From Paenibacillus sp. CC-CFT747 (GTDB taxonomy: Bacteria; Bacillota; Bacilli; Paenibacillales; NBRC-103111), in contig CP106741.1 of the NCBI GenBank assembly GCA_030323305.1, positions 4,959,501 to 5,023,500 on the forward strand: a DNA stretch of 64,000 nt. Direction: 5' to 3'. Under the pieces are notes generated by a model. The model worked only from the letters and a program-made list of their open reading frames with translations, had not been told where the DNA came from and did no database searches. Below, piece by piece: positions 43,314 to 53,692 of this stretch. How positions within the stretch are numbered: position 1 is the stretch's first letter; the number at the start of each line of letters is the position of its first letter. Position numbers and translations under genes: made by a program.

Positions 43314-43942
43314 AGCACCGGGTCCTTGGCTTCCTCCAAGTGACGGATGCAGTCGTACAGCGAATAACACCATTTGCTGCTGTCTAGATAGACCGTCGTC
43401 ACCGATGTGTTACGCATCTTCTCGCCGGTCGTCTCGTCTCCCATCAGTTCCTTTAACGTCTGGCCCAGGAAATAGCCGTGCGTGACGACCAGAATCTTCT
43501 GGCCGGGAAACCGGGCCGCGATATCCTCCATAAAGCGAAGGCCGCGGGCCCGCATGCTTTCATGGGTTTCCTGCTTCATGTCCAGCTCGTGCCACTTCTC
43601 TCCCCAACGCTGAACCCGTTCCTCTTCGATCGTATCGGCGATCATGCCGCGGTCCATCTCCCGCAGCCGTTCATCGTAGAAATCCACCGGTTTGCCAATT
43701 TCCGCTGAGATGATCTCAGCGGTCTCTTTGGCTCTCCGCAAATCGCTCGAGATAAAGACATCCCAGCTTTCCTTAGCCAGCCGCTTGGCCACCAGGGCCG
43801 CTTGTGCCCGGCCTGTCTCGTTCAGCGGATTTTGGGTATGCCCTTGTGCCCGGTTCTCGATATTGTGATCCGTAATTCCGTGTCTGACAAAAGTAATGGT
43901 CGTCACCGGTTTTTCGCTCCCTTCTTCGTTCCTGTCGTTCAT
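43310..43942 (-). CDS. Histidine phosphatase family protein
   Basis: A 210-residue phosphoglycerate-mutase-like phosphatase: catalytic TFVRHGITDHN (RHG), SSDLRRAKETAEII, the acid region ERLREMDRGM, and second His in VVTHGYFLGQ. Acts through a phospho-His intermediate on small phosphate esters; substrate unknown. ATG 43942 overlaps the stop of the upstream beta-CASP gene by 4 nt (ATGA), supporting this start by coupling although SD spacing is poor. Last gene of a three-gene minus operon. Confidence 0.88.
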   Translation of the reverse strand: MNDRNEEGSEKPVTTITFVRHGITDHNIENRAQGHTQNPLNETGRAQAALVAKRLAKESWDVFISSDLRRAKETAEIISAEIGKPVDFYDERLREMDRGMIADTIEEERVQRWGEKWHELDMKQETHESMRARGLRFMEDIAARFPGQKILVVTHGYFLGQTLKELMGDETTGEKMRNTSVTTVYLDSSKWCYSLYDCIRHLEEAKDPVL

Positions 43943-45347
43943 CCCTTCACGCTGCTTACGACGGAATTCAGGATGGAAGAAACCGGGACGGTTTCCCCTT
44001 TCGTCGGGAAGTAAGCGGGGATTCCTTTGTATTTTGCGATTCTGGGAATTTGCTGTGAAGCGTAATGACGGTTTTCGGCGCGATTCGCTCGATCAGGTCC
44101 GCCAGCGCCTCGGGATGGGCATGTCCGCCGTTCGACAAGGAATGGCCCGCGATGCCGAAGGCGTTCAGGAACTTGCTGATGGCGGGGCTGTCGATTTTGA
44201 CGCTGTAATCCGATTGAATGAACATCGAACGGCCCTGCGCATCGCCAAGCGTCTCCAGCTCAATGAAAAGAGCAAGGGATGGGAATTTGAAGAAATACAC
44301 GTACTCGCTCTTGTGCTCCGAAACCTCTTCTAGAGAAACGGTTTCATACGGCACGGCCAAGTCCGGCGTGACGGTGGCATCGAGAATCCGTATAGGAATG
44401 TCCAGAGCCGGATGTCCGTTCAGCCGGCGTACCCCTTCCCGGTTGGCGGCGTCCCAAACCGCGGCGAGCGAAGCATCCATGACCAATTTCTTCCCTCGCC
44501 TGCGGCGATGGCGATCATGTCGGCCATGCGCTCCAGGTCCCTCGGTGAAACCTGCAGGTACAGGAGTCCTTCGGCTTCGCCGATCAGGTCGTTGAAACGA
44601 GAGAGCAGACTCTCCTCCGTCATTTGATAAGGCACGGAGGACGGATCGGCCGTAAGCCGGGTTCCTTCCGTGATCAGGACGTCGATCTGCTTGCTGCGGC
44701 AGAGCTCGATGAACCGGTCAATCCGGTCGGGATGCTTGCCCTGTCTCCGCCAGTCGCCCGTATACGCTATTCTATGAGTACCATCGTCGATGATGATGCC
44801 GGACGCCCCGGTCGCGTTGTGATCCATCTCTACGATCTGAACCGTAAAGTCTCCGAAATCCAATACGCTCAGATCGTCGCAGGCGGTTATCCGGGCTTTG
44901 GTATCCAAGCTGTGTCCGCCAGCCACCATCCCGCGGAACAGGGCATGCGAATCGTGGCTCATGTACACCGGAAGATCCGGATGGGCAAAAGGAAGCAGCG
45001 CCATATGATCGGTATGCATATGCCCGATGTAGAGATGAATTTGCTCATATTGGGGGAACTCGGTTCCCCCCATGCACGAAGCACACTAGCCCCATCCAGC
45101 CCTTTCCGTTGGTCCGGGTCGTACAGCTCCAACAGCGGCGCCGTCATGCCGCCCAGCAGAAACTGGCGCAGCTCACGCCCCGGAGTCGCATTGACCGGTT
45201 CGTACAGCGTGACCTGAGTAGGGAACAGAAGGCTGCTGTGCTCCACGCCGAAATCGAACAACAGCGCCTGCTTTCCTTTCCCGTACATCACCTGCACGCC
45301 ACCGGATTTCGCGACTCCTCCAAAAAGGTTAATTGTCCTTCCGACAC
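43939..45347 (-). CDS. MBL-fold hydrolase with beta-CASP-like features (four frameshifts)
   Basis: About 470 residues after repair. Motifs: INLFGGVAKSGGVQVMYGKG at the start, the metal site GHMHTDHMALLPF (HxHxDH), RIAYTGDWRRQGKHPDRI and VLITEGTRL, then EGRKLVMDASLAAVWDA and TVITLHSKFPRIAKYKGIP. The order suggests a ribonuclease J/beta-CASP-like enzyme, though sequence is divergent and substrate unknown. Four single-base losses (near 45330, G6 near 45067, near 44492, near 44041) fragment it. Start GTG 45347 with GGGAGGGG 8 nt upstream. It follows the FAD oxidoreductase gene by 28 nt and couples to the phosphatase gene. Confidence 0.7.
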
Positions 45348-45375
45348 AAGAATCCCCTCCCGATTCGATTAAAGG

Positions 45376-46788
45376 TTAGGCTTGGGCGCCCGCGGTCGCG
45401 GCGGCGTCCTCCAGCGAAAGAATGGCTCCGTGCTTCCGCAGCCGGCTTCTGATCTCCTGAACGTCCACGTCCTCCGGGGCAATCTTCTGTTGAACGGCCA
45501 GAGCGGCTCCGATTCCTGCCCCTTCACCAACGGCCATACAGGTCGGCATGACCCGGGATGAACCGAAAACGACGGGATCGACGCTGATGCAGCGTCCGCT
45601 CAACATCAGGCGCTTGATGTCTTTGGGGATCACCGCCCCATAGGTGATGCCGTAAGGGCCGGCAAGCGAACGGATGACCGTAGAATCGTTCGTTCCGCTG
45701 TGAATGTCGATGATGTAAGAGCCCAAGGCGATCGTATCGTCCGGAATGGTGCCGTTCACGGCGGCCTCTTCCCGAATCATCTGCTTGCCGACGATCCGGC
45801 GGGTCTCGCGGATCCCCAGGAAAGGAGCGATGGAAGAGAGATAAATCTCCTCAAAACCCGGGATGTGTTCCTTAAGCATGTTAATCAACGGTAGAACCTG
45901 CAGATGGGATTCCACTTCACCCCGGCTGAGTTCTTCGATATTCGTTCCGTCGAAGTTCAGAATACGGATGCAGTTGAGGGCAATATGTCCTTCTCTTGGC
46001 AGATTGATGTAGATGATCGTATCCCGGCTGATCGGGCATTTGCCCTGTTCCCGGAGCTTGGATATCGTATTCTTCAAGCCGACGAACACATGATTCTCGC
46101 TCGCCCGCAGGAATTCCGCCGTGTAACCGGGACGGATTTTCATCGAATGGCCGTGCCTCAATTCCTCCGGATGCTCTTCCAGGTGATCCATGAACTTCTC
46201 CAGGTTGAACCCGCCAACGGTGAACATGAGAGTAGGCGGCTGGGTTTCCCCGTTGGCATACTGCCCCTTCTCGAATTCGGCTCCCGCCATATAGGCCACG
46301 TCGCCGTCTCCTGTCGCATCGATGAACACATCGGCGAACACTTCGATTTCCTTGCCTTTTCCTTTTAAGAGAACGGATTTTAATTCACCGTTTTCGACAT
46401 TCACCCCTATTATTTCACAATGCAGAAGGGGCTGCACCCCGTATTCTTTGATTTTCTCGAAAATGACGATCTTCATTAATTGGGGATCAATGACCGTGGT
46501 GGAGTTATGCAGCGGGCATTCGCGATGGCCGAAGGAACCTCCGAGCTCCGTCAAACGGTCGACGATTTCCTGAGGCAGCCCGCCGGTAACCTGGCGGCCT
46601 TGGGCATCCAGGAAAGCGAGAAGCGGCAGCCCGATGGTCATATTCCCGCCAAGAAACCCCTGGCGATCGACGATCATCGTTTTGGCTCCTTCACGGGCTG
46701 CGGCAAGGGCTGCACCGATGCCTCCGGATCCTCCGCCAAGCACCAATACTTCCGTGTGGACAACTTCTCGCTTCGAATAATTTTCCAT
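45376..46788 (-). CDS. FAD-dependent oxidoreductase (FAD_oxidored family)
   Basis: A 470-residue flavoprotein from the preferred start ATG 46788 (MENYSKREVVHTEVLVLGGG, AGGG upstream). GGGSGGIGAALAAAREGAKT and DRQGFLGGNMTIGLPLL are the FAD-binding N-terminus; VFIDATGDGDVAYMAGAEFE and RLMLSGRCISVDPVVFGSSR follow the family pattern. Same family as the enzyme at 15987-17826 but without its C-terminal sandwich. First gene of the minus operon with the beta-CASP and phosphatase genes, divergent from a complete sugar importer. Intact frame. Oxidised substrate unknown; an imported carbohydrate is plausible (inference). Confidence 0.87.
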   Translation of the reverse strand: MENYSKREVVHTEVLVLGGGSGGIGAALAAAREGAKTMIVDRQGFLGGNMTIGLPLLAFLDAQGRQVTGGLPQEIVDRLTELGGSFGHRECPLHNSTTVIDPQLMKIVIFEKIKEYGVQPLLHCEIIGVNVENGELKSVLLKGKGKEIEVFADVFIDATGDGDVAYMAGAEFEKGQYANGETQPPTLMFTVGGFNLEKFMDHLEEHPEELRHGHSMKIRPGYTAEFLRASENHVFVGLKNTISKLREQGKCPISRDTIIYINLPREGHIALNCIRILNFDGTNIEELSRGEVESHLQVLPLINMLKEHIPGFEEIYLSSIAPFLGIRETRRIVGKQMIREEAAVNGTIPDDTIALGSYIIDIHSGTNDSTVIRSLAGPYGITYGAVIPKDIKRLMLSGRCISVDPVVFGSSRVMPTCMAVGEGAGIGAALAVQQKIAPEDVDVQEIRSRLRKHGAILSLEDAAATAGAQA

Positions 46789-46908
46789 GTTTTCCCTGCT
46801 TTCTTGTATTGGAATCTTCCAACCCTTGGGCAAGAAGTCTTATTTGGCCCTCATTATACGGAGCGCTCCTCTGCCTGAACATGTAAGATTCCTTCATGAA
46901 AGATGGAC

Positions 46909-46929
46909 TTTGTTTCACTATGAAACAAA
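46909..46929. promoter_or_regulatory. Perfect 21-bp palindrome in the divergent FAD oxidoreductase / ABC importer promoter region
   Basis: Arms TTTGTTTCA and TGAAACAAA flank CTA exactly, near the centre of the 255-bp gap between the two divergent operons. The TTTCA..TGAAA core resembles IclR-type operators (family knowledge, loose match). One site could control both operons. Confidence 0.6.
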
Positions 46930-47043
46930 ATCTATGTGCGGAAAAAAACGTGCATGGACTCTTCCCGGAAGCGGTTGCTAACATGTGGGTGTAAGAATCA
47001 AGCGGGGGTCATTCCCAATACATACCTATAGGAGGAACGGAAC

Positions 47044-48657
47044 GTGAAAATGAAACGGGCAACTTCAATCTCGGCCGTGTCGGGCGCGGTCATGATTCTG
47101 ATGGCAGGCTGTTCGAGCGAGAAACAAGCAGCAGCAAAAACGCCGGCAGACTTCCATGAAACCGGGCTGCCGATCGTGGATAATCCGATTACGCTGACCA
47201 TTGCCGGAAATTTCGACGACAGAACCGGAGCAAAATGGAACGAATTGGAGACGTTCAAGAAAATCAACGAGGGAACGAACGTTCAGATCAATTGGAATCT
47301 TACGCCGGGTACCGACTGGAAGACGAAGCGAAACCTGATCATTGCAAGCGATGATCTTCCCGATGTCCTCCTCGATCTCACCACCTCGCAGGTCGTGACG
47401 GGCGGAGCGGACGGGATGTTTATTCCGCTGGAGGATATGATTGAGAAGTATGCGCCCAATCTCAAAAATTTTCTGACTAAATATCCGGAGGTCCGGCAGG
47501 CGATCACGGCTCCCGATGGGCATATCTACTCCCTTCCGCTCGCCAACATGTCGGAGTATAAGCATGCCGACGGAAACACCCTTTGGATCAACAAAGAATG
47601 GCTGAAGAAGATTGGAATGGAAATGCCCAAAACGACAGATGAATTACTTAAAGTTTTGAAAGCGTTTAAAGAGAAGGATATGGATGGGGACGGCAACCCC
47701 AACAATGAGATCCCGCTGACCGGCGTATATGGAGATAGCCAGTACGGCTTCGGCAATCTGTTCGGCTCCTTCAATACTTTGGACCGTCAGTTCATCGTGA
47801 AGGATGACAAGGTTCAATTCGTTCGGGGAACGGAAGAGTTCAAGAATGCGATCAAGTACCTTCATTCTTTGTACGAGCTAGGCCTTATTGATCCTGACAG
47901 CTTTACGCAAAATTCCACTCAGCATATTGCCAAGATTTCGGCCGGCAAGAAGGCATCGGTCGGCGCATTCTTCGCCTGGAGCGCGGATCAGATCACGAAT
48001 GCTTCGTTCCGTTGGGATTATGGTTCTCCTATGGTTCCCCTGGTCGGTCCTACCGGAGCACAGGTCACGGCGTACAACAATCTGCAGATGACGCCCGGCA
48101 TGTTCACCATCACGAAGGTTAACAAGCATCCGGAAGCGACCATGAGATGGGTGGACCGGGCGTACGAACCCGAAATGTCCCTAATGCTTCGCGAAGGTCC
48201 TAACCGTCTGAAGAAGCTCGATAACGGAACGTATGACATCATTGAGAATCCATCCAACTTTACCGCCGGGGAATGGAAGGTTAAGGAAACACCTTACAAC
48301 AGCTTCGTCTACGGATTCTCCGAAGAAATGCGTAAGAAGCAGAACCTTCCGAAGGCGGAGCCCGGTCAGTTGGATCCCGACTTCGACGAGTGGTATGAAG
48401 CCCTCAAACCTTACATGAAGCATTGGATCTTCCCGAATATCATGTTCACCGACGAGCAGTACAAGCAAATTGAGCGTTACCAAACGGACATCAAGAAATA
48501 TACGGATAAAACGGAAGCCCAATGGATCGCCAAAGGCGGAATTGACGAAGAATGGGACAACTACCTCAAGACGCTGGACAAAATGGGCCTGAAGGATTTC
48601 ATCAAGGTCTACCAGGACGGCTATGACACCAACAAAAAGAATCTGGCCAAAAAATAA
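47044..48657 (+). CDS. Extracellular sugar-binding lipoprotein of an ABC importer
   Basis: A 537-residue binding protein with lipobox LMAGC (~20-24). Family hallmarks: DNPITLTIAGNFDDRTGAKW, IIASDDLPDVLLDL, LWINKEWLKKIGMEMPKTTD and the calcium-loop-like KDMDGDGNPNNEIPLTG. Normal length for the LplA/YtcQ group. GTG start at 47044 with AGGAGGAAC 8 nt upstream. First gene of a plus-strand operon followed by two permeases. The ATPase is not in the window; this transporter class commonly shares a multi-sugar ATPase (MsmX type). Intact frame. Confidence 0.9.
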   Translation: MKMKRATSISAVSGAVMILMAGCSSEKQAAAKTPADFHETGLPIVDNPITLTIAGNFDDRTGAKWNELETFKKINEGTNVQINWNLTPGTDWKTKRNLIIASDDLPDVLLDLTTSQVVTGGADGMFIPLEDMIEKYAPNLKNFLTKYPEVRQAITAPDGHIYSLPLANMSEYKHADGNTLWINKEWLKKIGMEMPKTTDELLKVLKAFKEKDMDGDGNPNNEIPLTGVYGDSQYGFGNLFGSFNTLDRQFIVKDDKVQFVRGTEEFKNAIKYLHSLYELGLIDPDSFTQNSTQHIAKISAGKKASVGAFFAWSADQITNASFRWDYGSPMVPLVGPTGAQVTAYNNLQMTPGMFTITKVNKHPEATMRWVDRAYEPEMSLMLREGPNRLKKLDNGTYDIIENPSNFTAGEWKVKETPYNSFVYGFSEEMRKKQNLPKAEPGQLDPDFDEWYEALKPYMKHWIFPNIMFTDEQYKQIERYQTDIKKYTDKTEAQWIAKGGIDEEWDNYLKTLDKMGLKDFIKVYQDGYDTNKKNLAKK

Positions 48658-48813
48658 CCGCACGCTCTCATCTAGTGCCTTATCCGGCAACTTTGTTGGC
48701 AAGAAAACCTTCGGATGGGCACGAAAATCAATAGGAAAGCAGAACTTTATTTGCGGATAAGGTACAAGCGGGTATTTCTCGGCTTGCATCATGCAAAGGA
48801 CGGTAGATAACGG

Positions 48814-49779
48814 ATGAATACCAAAACGGAAAGGGCGATGTTAGCGCGTTCCAAACCGGTTGCCAAACCGAGGGTCGTCGCGCTGCGGCTGCGGATTCTC
48901 CGCAGCTGGCAGCTCTACGTATTACTGCTGCCGCTGCTTGCGCATGTCGCCATTTTTCAATACGCGCCTATGTACGGCCTTCAAATCGCCTTCAAAAATT
49001 TCAGGGCCAGCGCCGGCATTATGGGGAGCAAGTGGGTAGGCTTGGAGCATTTTGAACGCTTCTTTAATTCCTATTCCTTCTGGAACACGCTCAGCAATAC
49101 GCTGCTGATCAATCTGTACGAGCTGATTTTTGCTTTCCCGATCGCCATCCTCTTCGCGTTGATGTTGAACCAGGTTACCAAGCTCCGGTTCAAGAAATGG
49201 GTACAGACCATCACGTACGCGCCCCACTTCATCTCGACGGTCGTCTTGGTGGGTATGCTGTTCATCTTCCTTAACCCGCGGACGGGTATGGTCAACAACC
49301 TGATCGATCTCCTCGGAGGGGAACGAATCAACTTCTTTGGAGAAGCCGCCTGGTTCAAGCCGATCTACATCATCTCGGAAATTTGGCAGACGACGGGCTG
49401 GAGTGCGATCATCTATCTGGCCGCCTTAACAGCTGTCGATCCGCAGCTTCATGAAGCCGCTATTATGGACGGGGCTAACAAATTCCACCGGGTTCGCCAT
49501 ATCGACATCCCGTCGATCATGCCCGTCATCATGATCCTGCTCATTCTGAAGATGGGACACTTTGCCTCCCTCGGCTTCTCGAAGGTCCTGCTTATGCAGA
49601 ACGACCTTAATATCGATGCATCCGAGGTTATTCAAACCTATGTGTACAAAACCGGTTTGGTCGGCGCGCAGTACAGCTACTCGGCGGCGATCGGATTGTT
49701 CGACAATCTCATTAACTTCATTCTGCTGTTATCGGCTAACCAGCTCGCCAAAAAATTCAAGCAGCAGAGCCTGTTCTAG
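48814..49779 (+). CDS. ABC sugar importer permease, LplB type
   Basis: A 321-residue inner-membrane permease with six predicted transmembrane segments (first QLYVLLLPLLAHVAIF). EAA loop EAAIMDGANKFHRVRHIDIP near residue 220 contacts the ATPase. NTLLINLYELIFAFPIAILF and GWSAIIYLAALTAVDP are typical of LplB/YtcP-linked permeases. Ends 12 nt before the second permease. The ribosome site is mediocre (AAAGGA, long spacing), so the exact start is less sure. Intact frame. Confidence 0.9.
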   Translation: MNTKTERAMLARSKPVAKPRVVALRLRILRSWQLYVLLLPLLAHVAIFQYAPMYGLQIAFKNFRASAGIMGSKWVGLEHFERFFNSYSFWNTLSNTLLINLYELIFAFPIAILFALMLNQVTKLRFKKWVQTITYAPHFISTVVLVGMLFIFLNPRTGMVNNLIDLLGGERINFFGEAAWFKPIYIISEIWQTTGWSAIIYLAALTAVDPQLHEAAIMDGANKFHRVRHIDIPSIMPVIMILLILKMGHFASLGFSKVLLMQNDLNIDASEVIQTYVYKTGLVGAQYSYSAAIGLFDNLINFILLLSANQLAKKFKQQSLF

Positions 49780-49791
49780 GAGGAATCGGCC

Positions 49792-50716
49792 ATGGCCAAA
49801 ACGGATGCGTTCGATGCCGTGTCCAGGATTGCCCGTTCCCGGGCCGACAAGGCGTTTGACTATATCAACTACACGCTATTGTCCATTTTTCTCTTAATTG
49901 TGCTGTATCCTTTGTATTTCATCGTCATCTCCTCGTTCAGCGATCCGACGGCGGTCAATACAGGGGGGTCAGCTTGATCCCCAAAGGCTTCACCATGGAA
50001 GGCTACCGCATCATTCTTAATAACAACGATGTCTGGAGAGGCTATCGCAATTCGCTTCTGTACACGGTGCTGAACGTCGTGATCAGCCTAGCCCTTATGA
50101 TTCCAGGGGCTACGCCCTATCCCGCAAAGAAATGGCCGGGCGCAATCTTCTCATGTTTCTCATCGTGTTTACCATGTTCTTCAGCGGCGGCATGATTCCG
50201 ACTTATATCATTATCAAGAAATTGGGGATGGTGGATACGATGTGGGCGCTGTTCGTGCCCTCCGCCGTATCGGCGTATTACGTCATCGTGGTCCGGACGT
50301 TCTTCCAGAACACGCTGCCGGAGGAAATGTTCGAATCGGCGAAGGTGGATGGCTGCTCGACGTTCCGCTTCTTCTTCCAAATGGCGGTTCCTCTCTCGGC
50401 CCCCATTATCGCGGTCATGGCTTTGTTTACCGCCGTGTCCCAATGGAACTCGTTCTTCAGCGCCTTGATCTACCTGCACAATGCCGAGCTCTACCCCTTG
50501 CAGCTCGTCCTGCGCGGCATCCTGATATCGAGCCAGATGTCGGCTCACGGCTCCGATGCCGTCGTCGATCCCGAATCCATCGCAGAAGCCCAGCGCTACG
50601 CCGAGCTCATCAAGTATGCCCTCATCATGGTCGCGAGCATCCCGGTCCTCGTGCTGTATCCTTTCCTTCAGAGGTATTTTGTAAAAGGCATGATGATCGG
50701 TTCGGTAAAAGGGTAA
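49792..50716 (+). CDS. ABC sugar importer permease, YtcP type (two frameshifts)
   Basis: About 308 residues. N-terminal segment YTLLSIFLLIVLYPLYFIVI, then after repair NTGGVSLIPKGFTMEGYRII, YALSRKEMAGRNLLM and the EAA loop FESAKVDGCSTFRFFFQMAV, ending RYFVKGMMIGSVKG, the normal end for this family. Missing G bases in runs at 49963-49968 (G6) and 50107-50110 (G4) break it into three pieces. GGAGG 7 nt upstream of the ATG. Completes the importer with the two preceding genes. Confidence 0.87.
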
Positions 50717-50744
50717 TCGCCTTATAACCTGCACCAAGCAGCTG

Positions 50745-50786
50745 AAGGCTGTCGAGACAATACACTCGGCAGCCTTATTTTATTCC
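50745..50786 (+). terminator. Terminator of the sugar importer operon
   Basis: 12-bp stem (50745-50756 with 50765-50776, one GU pair), 8-nt loop, then TTATTTTATT-type tail; 29 nt past the permease stop. Confidence 0.8.
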
Positions 50787-50838
50787 ATATTGTTGGACAA
50801 CCGCGTTGTCATCGGAACAAAATAACCGCACCTTCGGA

Positions 50839-51411
50839 TTACTCGAATACTTCATGAAAAAGAAAGTTTTCATACGTGTTCGGACTGAAAGCAAACTTGA
50901 AAGCGAGCGCCACTCCCGATTCTTCGATTTTGACCGTCCGGAGCCGCGGGTCTCGAATCAGGCTGCGCACCAGGAACGTGACCGTCTGGGTATCCCCTGC
51001 GGATCGCCTTAGCCAATACTTCGGCAAAGGCGGCGTTGAAGGCCAATGCCCTATAAAGCGGCAAAACCGCCCGAGCCACTGCTTGATGGGCTCTCGTTTC
51101 CTGCGCGATAAGCTTAAGGGTCCCCGGCGGAAGCGTGGTGCTGCTGCCATAAAGATTGACCGGGCCCGTGAATTCAAAATTTACCGTATACCCGCTCTTG
51201 AATGTGCCGGGAAGCGGCTTCTTGGCAAAAGGGAGACTAGACGGAACAACCGCAGCATCTCCGTCACGTTGAGGGTTATGACCGCCCTGCCCCATCGGGT
51301 GGCGTAGTCCTTGTTGAGAGCAATGGCCTGGTAGAACGGAAGCATCGCCCTGGCCACCTCACGAAGAACACGAGCCGTGACAAACCGGTTGGGGTTCGAT
51401 TTTTTGATCAT
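50839..51411 (-). CDS. Conserved-looking protein of unknown function (two frameshifts)
   Basis: About 190 residues; I do not recognise the family. Reconstructed features: MIKKSNPNRFVTARVLREVA, LPFYQAIALNKDYA, a beta-rich middle (FKSGYTVNFEFTGPVNLYG), a second helical segment LPLYRALAFNAAFAEVLAKA that echoes the first, and RSLIRDPRLRTVKIEESGVA. The two LP-Y-A-A-N segments suggest an internal helical repeat. A C is lost near 51232, and near 50996 one extra or two missing bases shift it back. AGGAGG 10 nt before the ATG supports the start. Flanked by terminators on both sides, so monocistronic. Confidence 0.55.
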
Positions 51412-51495
51412 TTTTCGTTATCCTCCTCTTCTATTGGAAGTAACCTCCCTTCAAGATATGCTAGGGTTGCTGGCTTGTTCGGGCGGTCCTCCATA

Positions 51496-51537
51496 CAAAA
51501 AAACCGGAAAAGGTCTCGGACCTTTCCGGTTTTTTGC
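51496..51537. terminator. Strong bidirectional terminator after the TetM-like gene
   Basis: Stem around AACCGGAAAAGGT/ACCTTTCCGGTT with a 4-5-nt loop and runs of six to seven T on both strands. It ends the TetM-like transcript. Confidence 0.8.
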
Positions 51538-51620
51538 CTCTCATGAGCTTCCTTGCTTCACGCTACTAAGCATCTCCTAAAGACCCGGGACTTTGTAAGA
51601 GTAACGGTGGGATCGCCTTT

Positions 51621-53610
51621 CTACTGGGTAATGGCATTGCGTACCGCCAAAATATATTTGGATTGGTCCAGCGGGTTCACTCCTTGGCGTTTGCGTTCCG
51701 CTCGTACATCCGGCGGACACTCCTGATAGCCGGCAAAAGAGGTGGCGAGTGTCCCGCGCCCTTTGGTCATCGACCCTAGACGCGCCGGGAAATCGAGAGA
51801 CGTCGCCACGGGCAGAATCCCCTCGAGCTCGAGCCGCCCGCTTCGGATGAACGGCGAATCGAATTCGCCTCTCATGACGACGATCTCGTTAATCACCTTG
51901 CCTCCGAACTCCTCCGGCACCGACAAACGGAATTTCAAGAGCGGCTCCAGCAGCTTCGTGCCTGTATTTGCCAGGCCGTTCATGATCCCCATCGGGGTGG
52001 CCACGGCGAAATCGAGCGGGTGGGTGTGCCACACATGATGCTCGCCTTCGAGCAGCGTGACCCGGAGGTCCGTCACCTCCCATCCGGACAGCCCCTGCTG
52101 CAGCGCTTCGGGGACCCGGCGCTCGACTTCATTCTGGTATCGCTCCAATAAACGCTCCGGCCGGGCATCCGACCGGTACACAAGACCGCTTCCCCTCGGA
52201 CCGGGCTCAATCTGAAACCGCAGAATGGCCCAGCAAGGCTTAGGCATTGTATAAGCAATATACCCTTCCCCTGACTGCGAAGGCGTTTCTCTGTAGATGA
52301 CCGACGGAGGGTCAAAGGTAACGTCAAGCTTAAAGCGGCTTTTCATGATGGCTGTCAACACCTCGGCCTGAATGGGGCCCATCACCTTCAGATGCAGTTC
52401 TTTCTCTCCCTGCAGCCACTGGACATCCAGATGGGGATCCTCATCCGCCAATTCCTGAAAGGCCGCCACGACCTTCGGATAGTCAACCTCGCTTTGCCAG
52501 CGCACCTGAACGGTCAGGAGAGGGACCGCGAGCCTGCGCTCTCCCGGAATCCCGTCCGCCGAACCGAGGATGTCGCCAATTCGCGTGCGACCGAAGCCAT
52601 ACACCGCCGCCACGTCTCCGGCTTGGAGCAAGCCGACGTCCTCCGATTTGCGGATGTCGATCTTGCGGATCTGCGTAACCTTCTCGTCTATGCCTTGGCT
52701 TACATTGTGAACGGTATCCCGGTTGCGCAAGGTACCGTTATAAAGACGCATGAAGGCGACACGCCCCATCTCGGGATCGCGCTCCAAGCGGAAGACAATT
52801 CCGGACACCTTCGCCTCGGGGTCCCCGACCGGGCTTGGGAGCCAGCGCACCATCGCTTCCATTAAAGCGGTTACACCTAGGCCCCGGCTGGAGGCTCCGA
52901 ACAGCACCGGAAAAAGCTCACAGCGGCGGATTCCCTCCTCCAGCTTCGCAAGCAAGTCCGCGTTGTCCAGACTCCCTTCTCCAGAAACGCCTCGAGCAGC
53001 GATTCCTCCCTTTCAGCCAGCGCTTCCTCCAGGATCAGCCGGTAGGGGCTGCTTCGGGTGAAGCCGGCAGGTCCGTTAACAAGTCAACATTTCCGGCGTA
53101 TGCCTCCTCTCTGCCCGCCGGAGCTTGGACGGGAACGGCTCCGTCCGATAGCAAGGTACGAATATGGGCGAGCATCCGTTCAGGGTCGGCTCCCACCCGG
53201 TCCATTTTGTTTATATAGAAGATTGCAGGGATTTGCAGATCCCGAAGCGCCTGCCAGACGACCTCCGTCTGGGCTTGCACGCCCTCGACGGCCGATACGA
53301 TGACGACGGCACCGTCCAGAACCCGCATCGATCGTTCAACTTCCGCTAAGAAGTCCACGTGCCCAGGGGTGTCGATGAGATTAACTTGAATCCCGTTCCA
53401 GTCAAACCGGGTAACCGCTGCGTGAACGGATATTCCGCGCTCCCGCTCCACGTCGAGCCAATCCGTCTGCGCCGTTCCCGCATCCACACTGCCGAGAGTC
53501 CTAATCCGCCCGCTTTCATACAAGATATGCTCCGTCGTTGTCGTCTTGCCCGCATCGACATGGGCGAATATGCCTACATTACGAATAGGCACCGGTAAGG
53601 ATTGATTCAA
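51621..53610 (-). CDS. TetM/TetO-family ribosomal protection GTPase (two frameshifts)
   Basis: About 663 residues, close to TetM (~640). EF-G-like GTPase with G1 AHVDAGKTTTTEHILYESG, G3 DTPGHVDF, G4 NKMD, G5-like LFGASSRG, then domains II-V (RNRDTVHNVSQGIDEK, ELHLKVMGPIQAEVLTAIM, SVIYRETPSQSGEGY). These release tetracycline from the 30S subunit in known members. Missing C near 53046 and missing G near 52979 split it (EAAPYRLILEEALAEREESL after repair). TTG start with GAGGAGGAA 7-8 nt upstream. It is chromosomal-looking with no mobile signature; intrinsic Bacillales homologues need not confer clinical resistance. Confidence 0.83.
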
Positions 53611-53692
53611 GAGGGCTTCCTCCTCAAGCTGGTCTCAGACGATTGTACCATATTCGAGCGGGCGGAACGGGCTAAAGAAGTTGAATCCGTTT

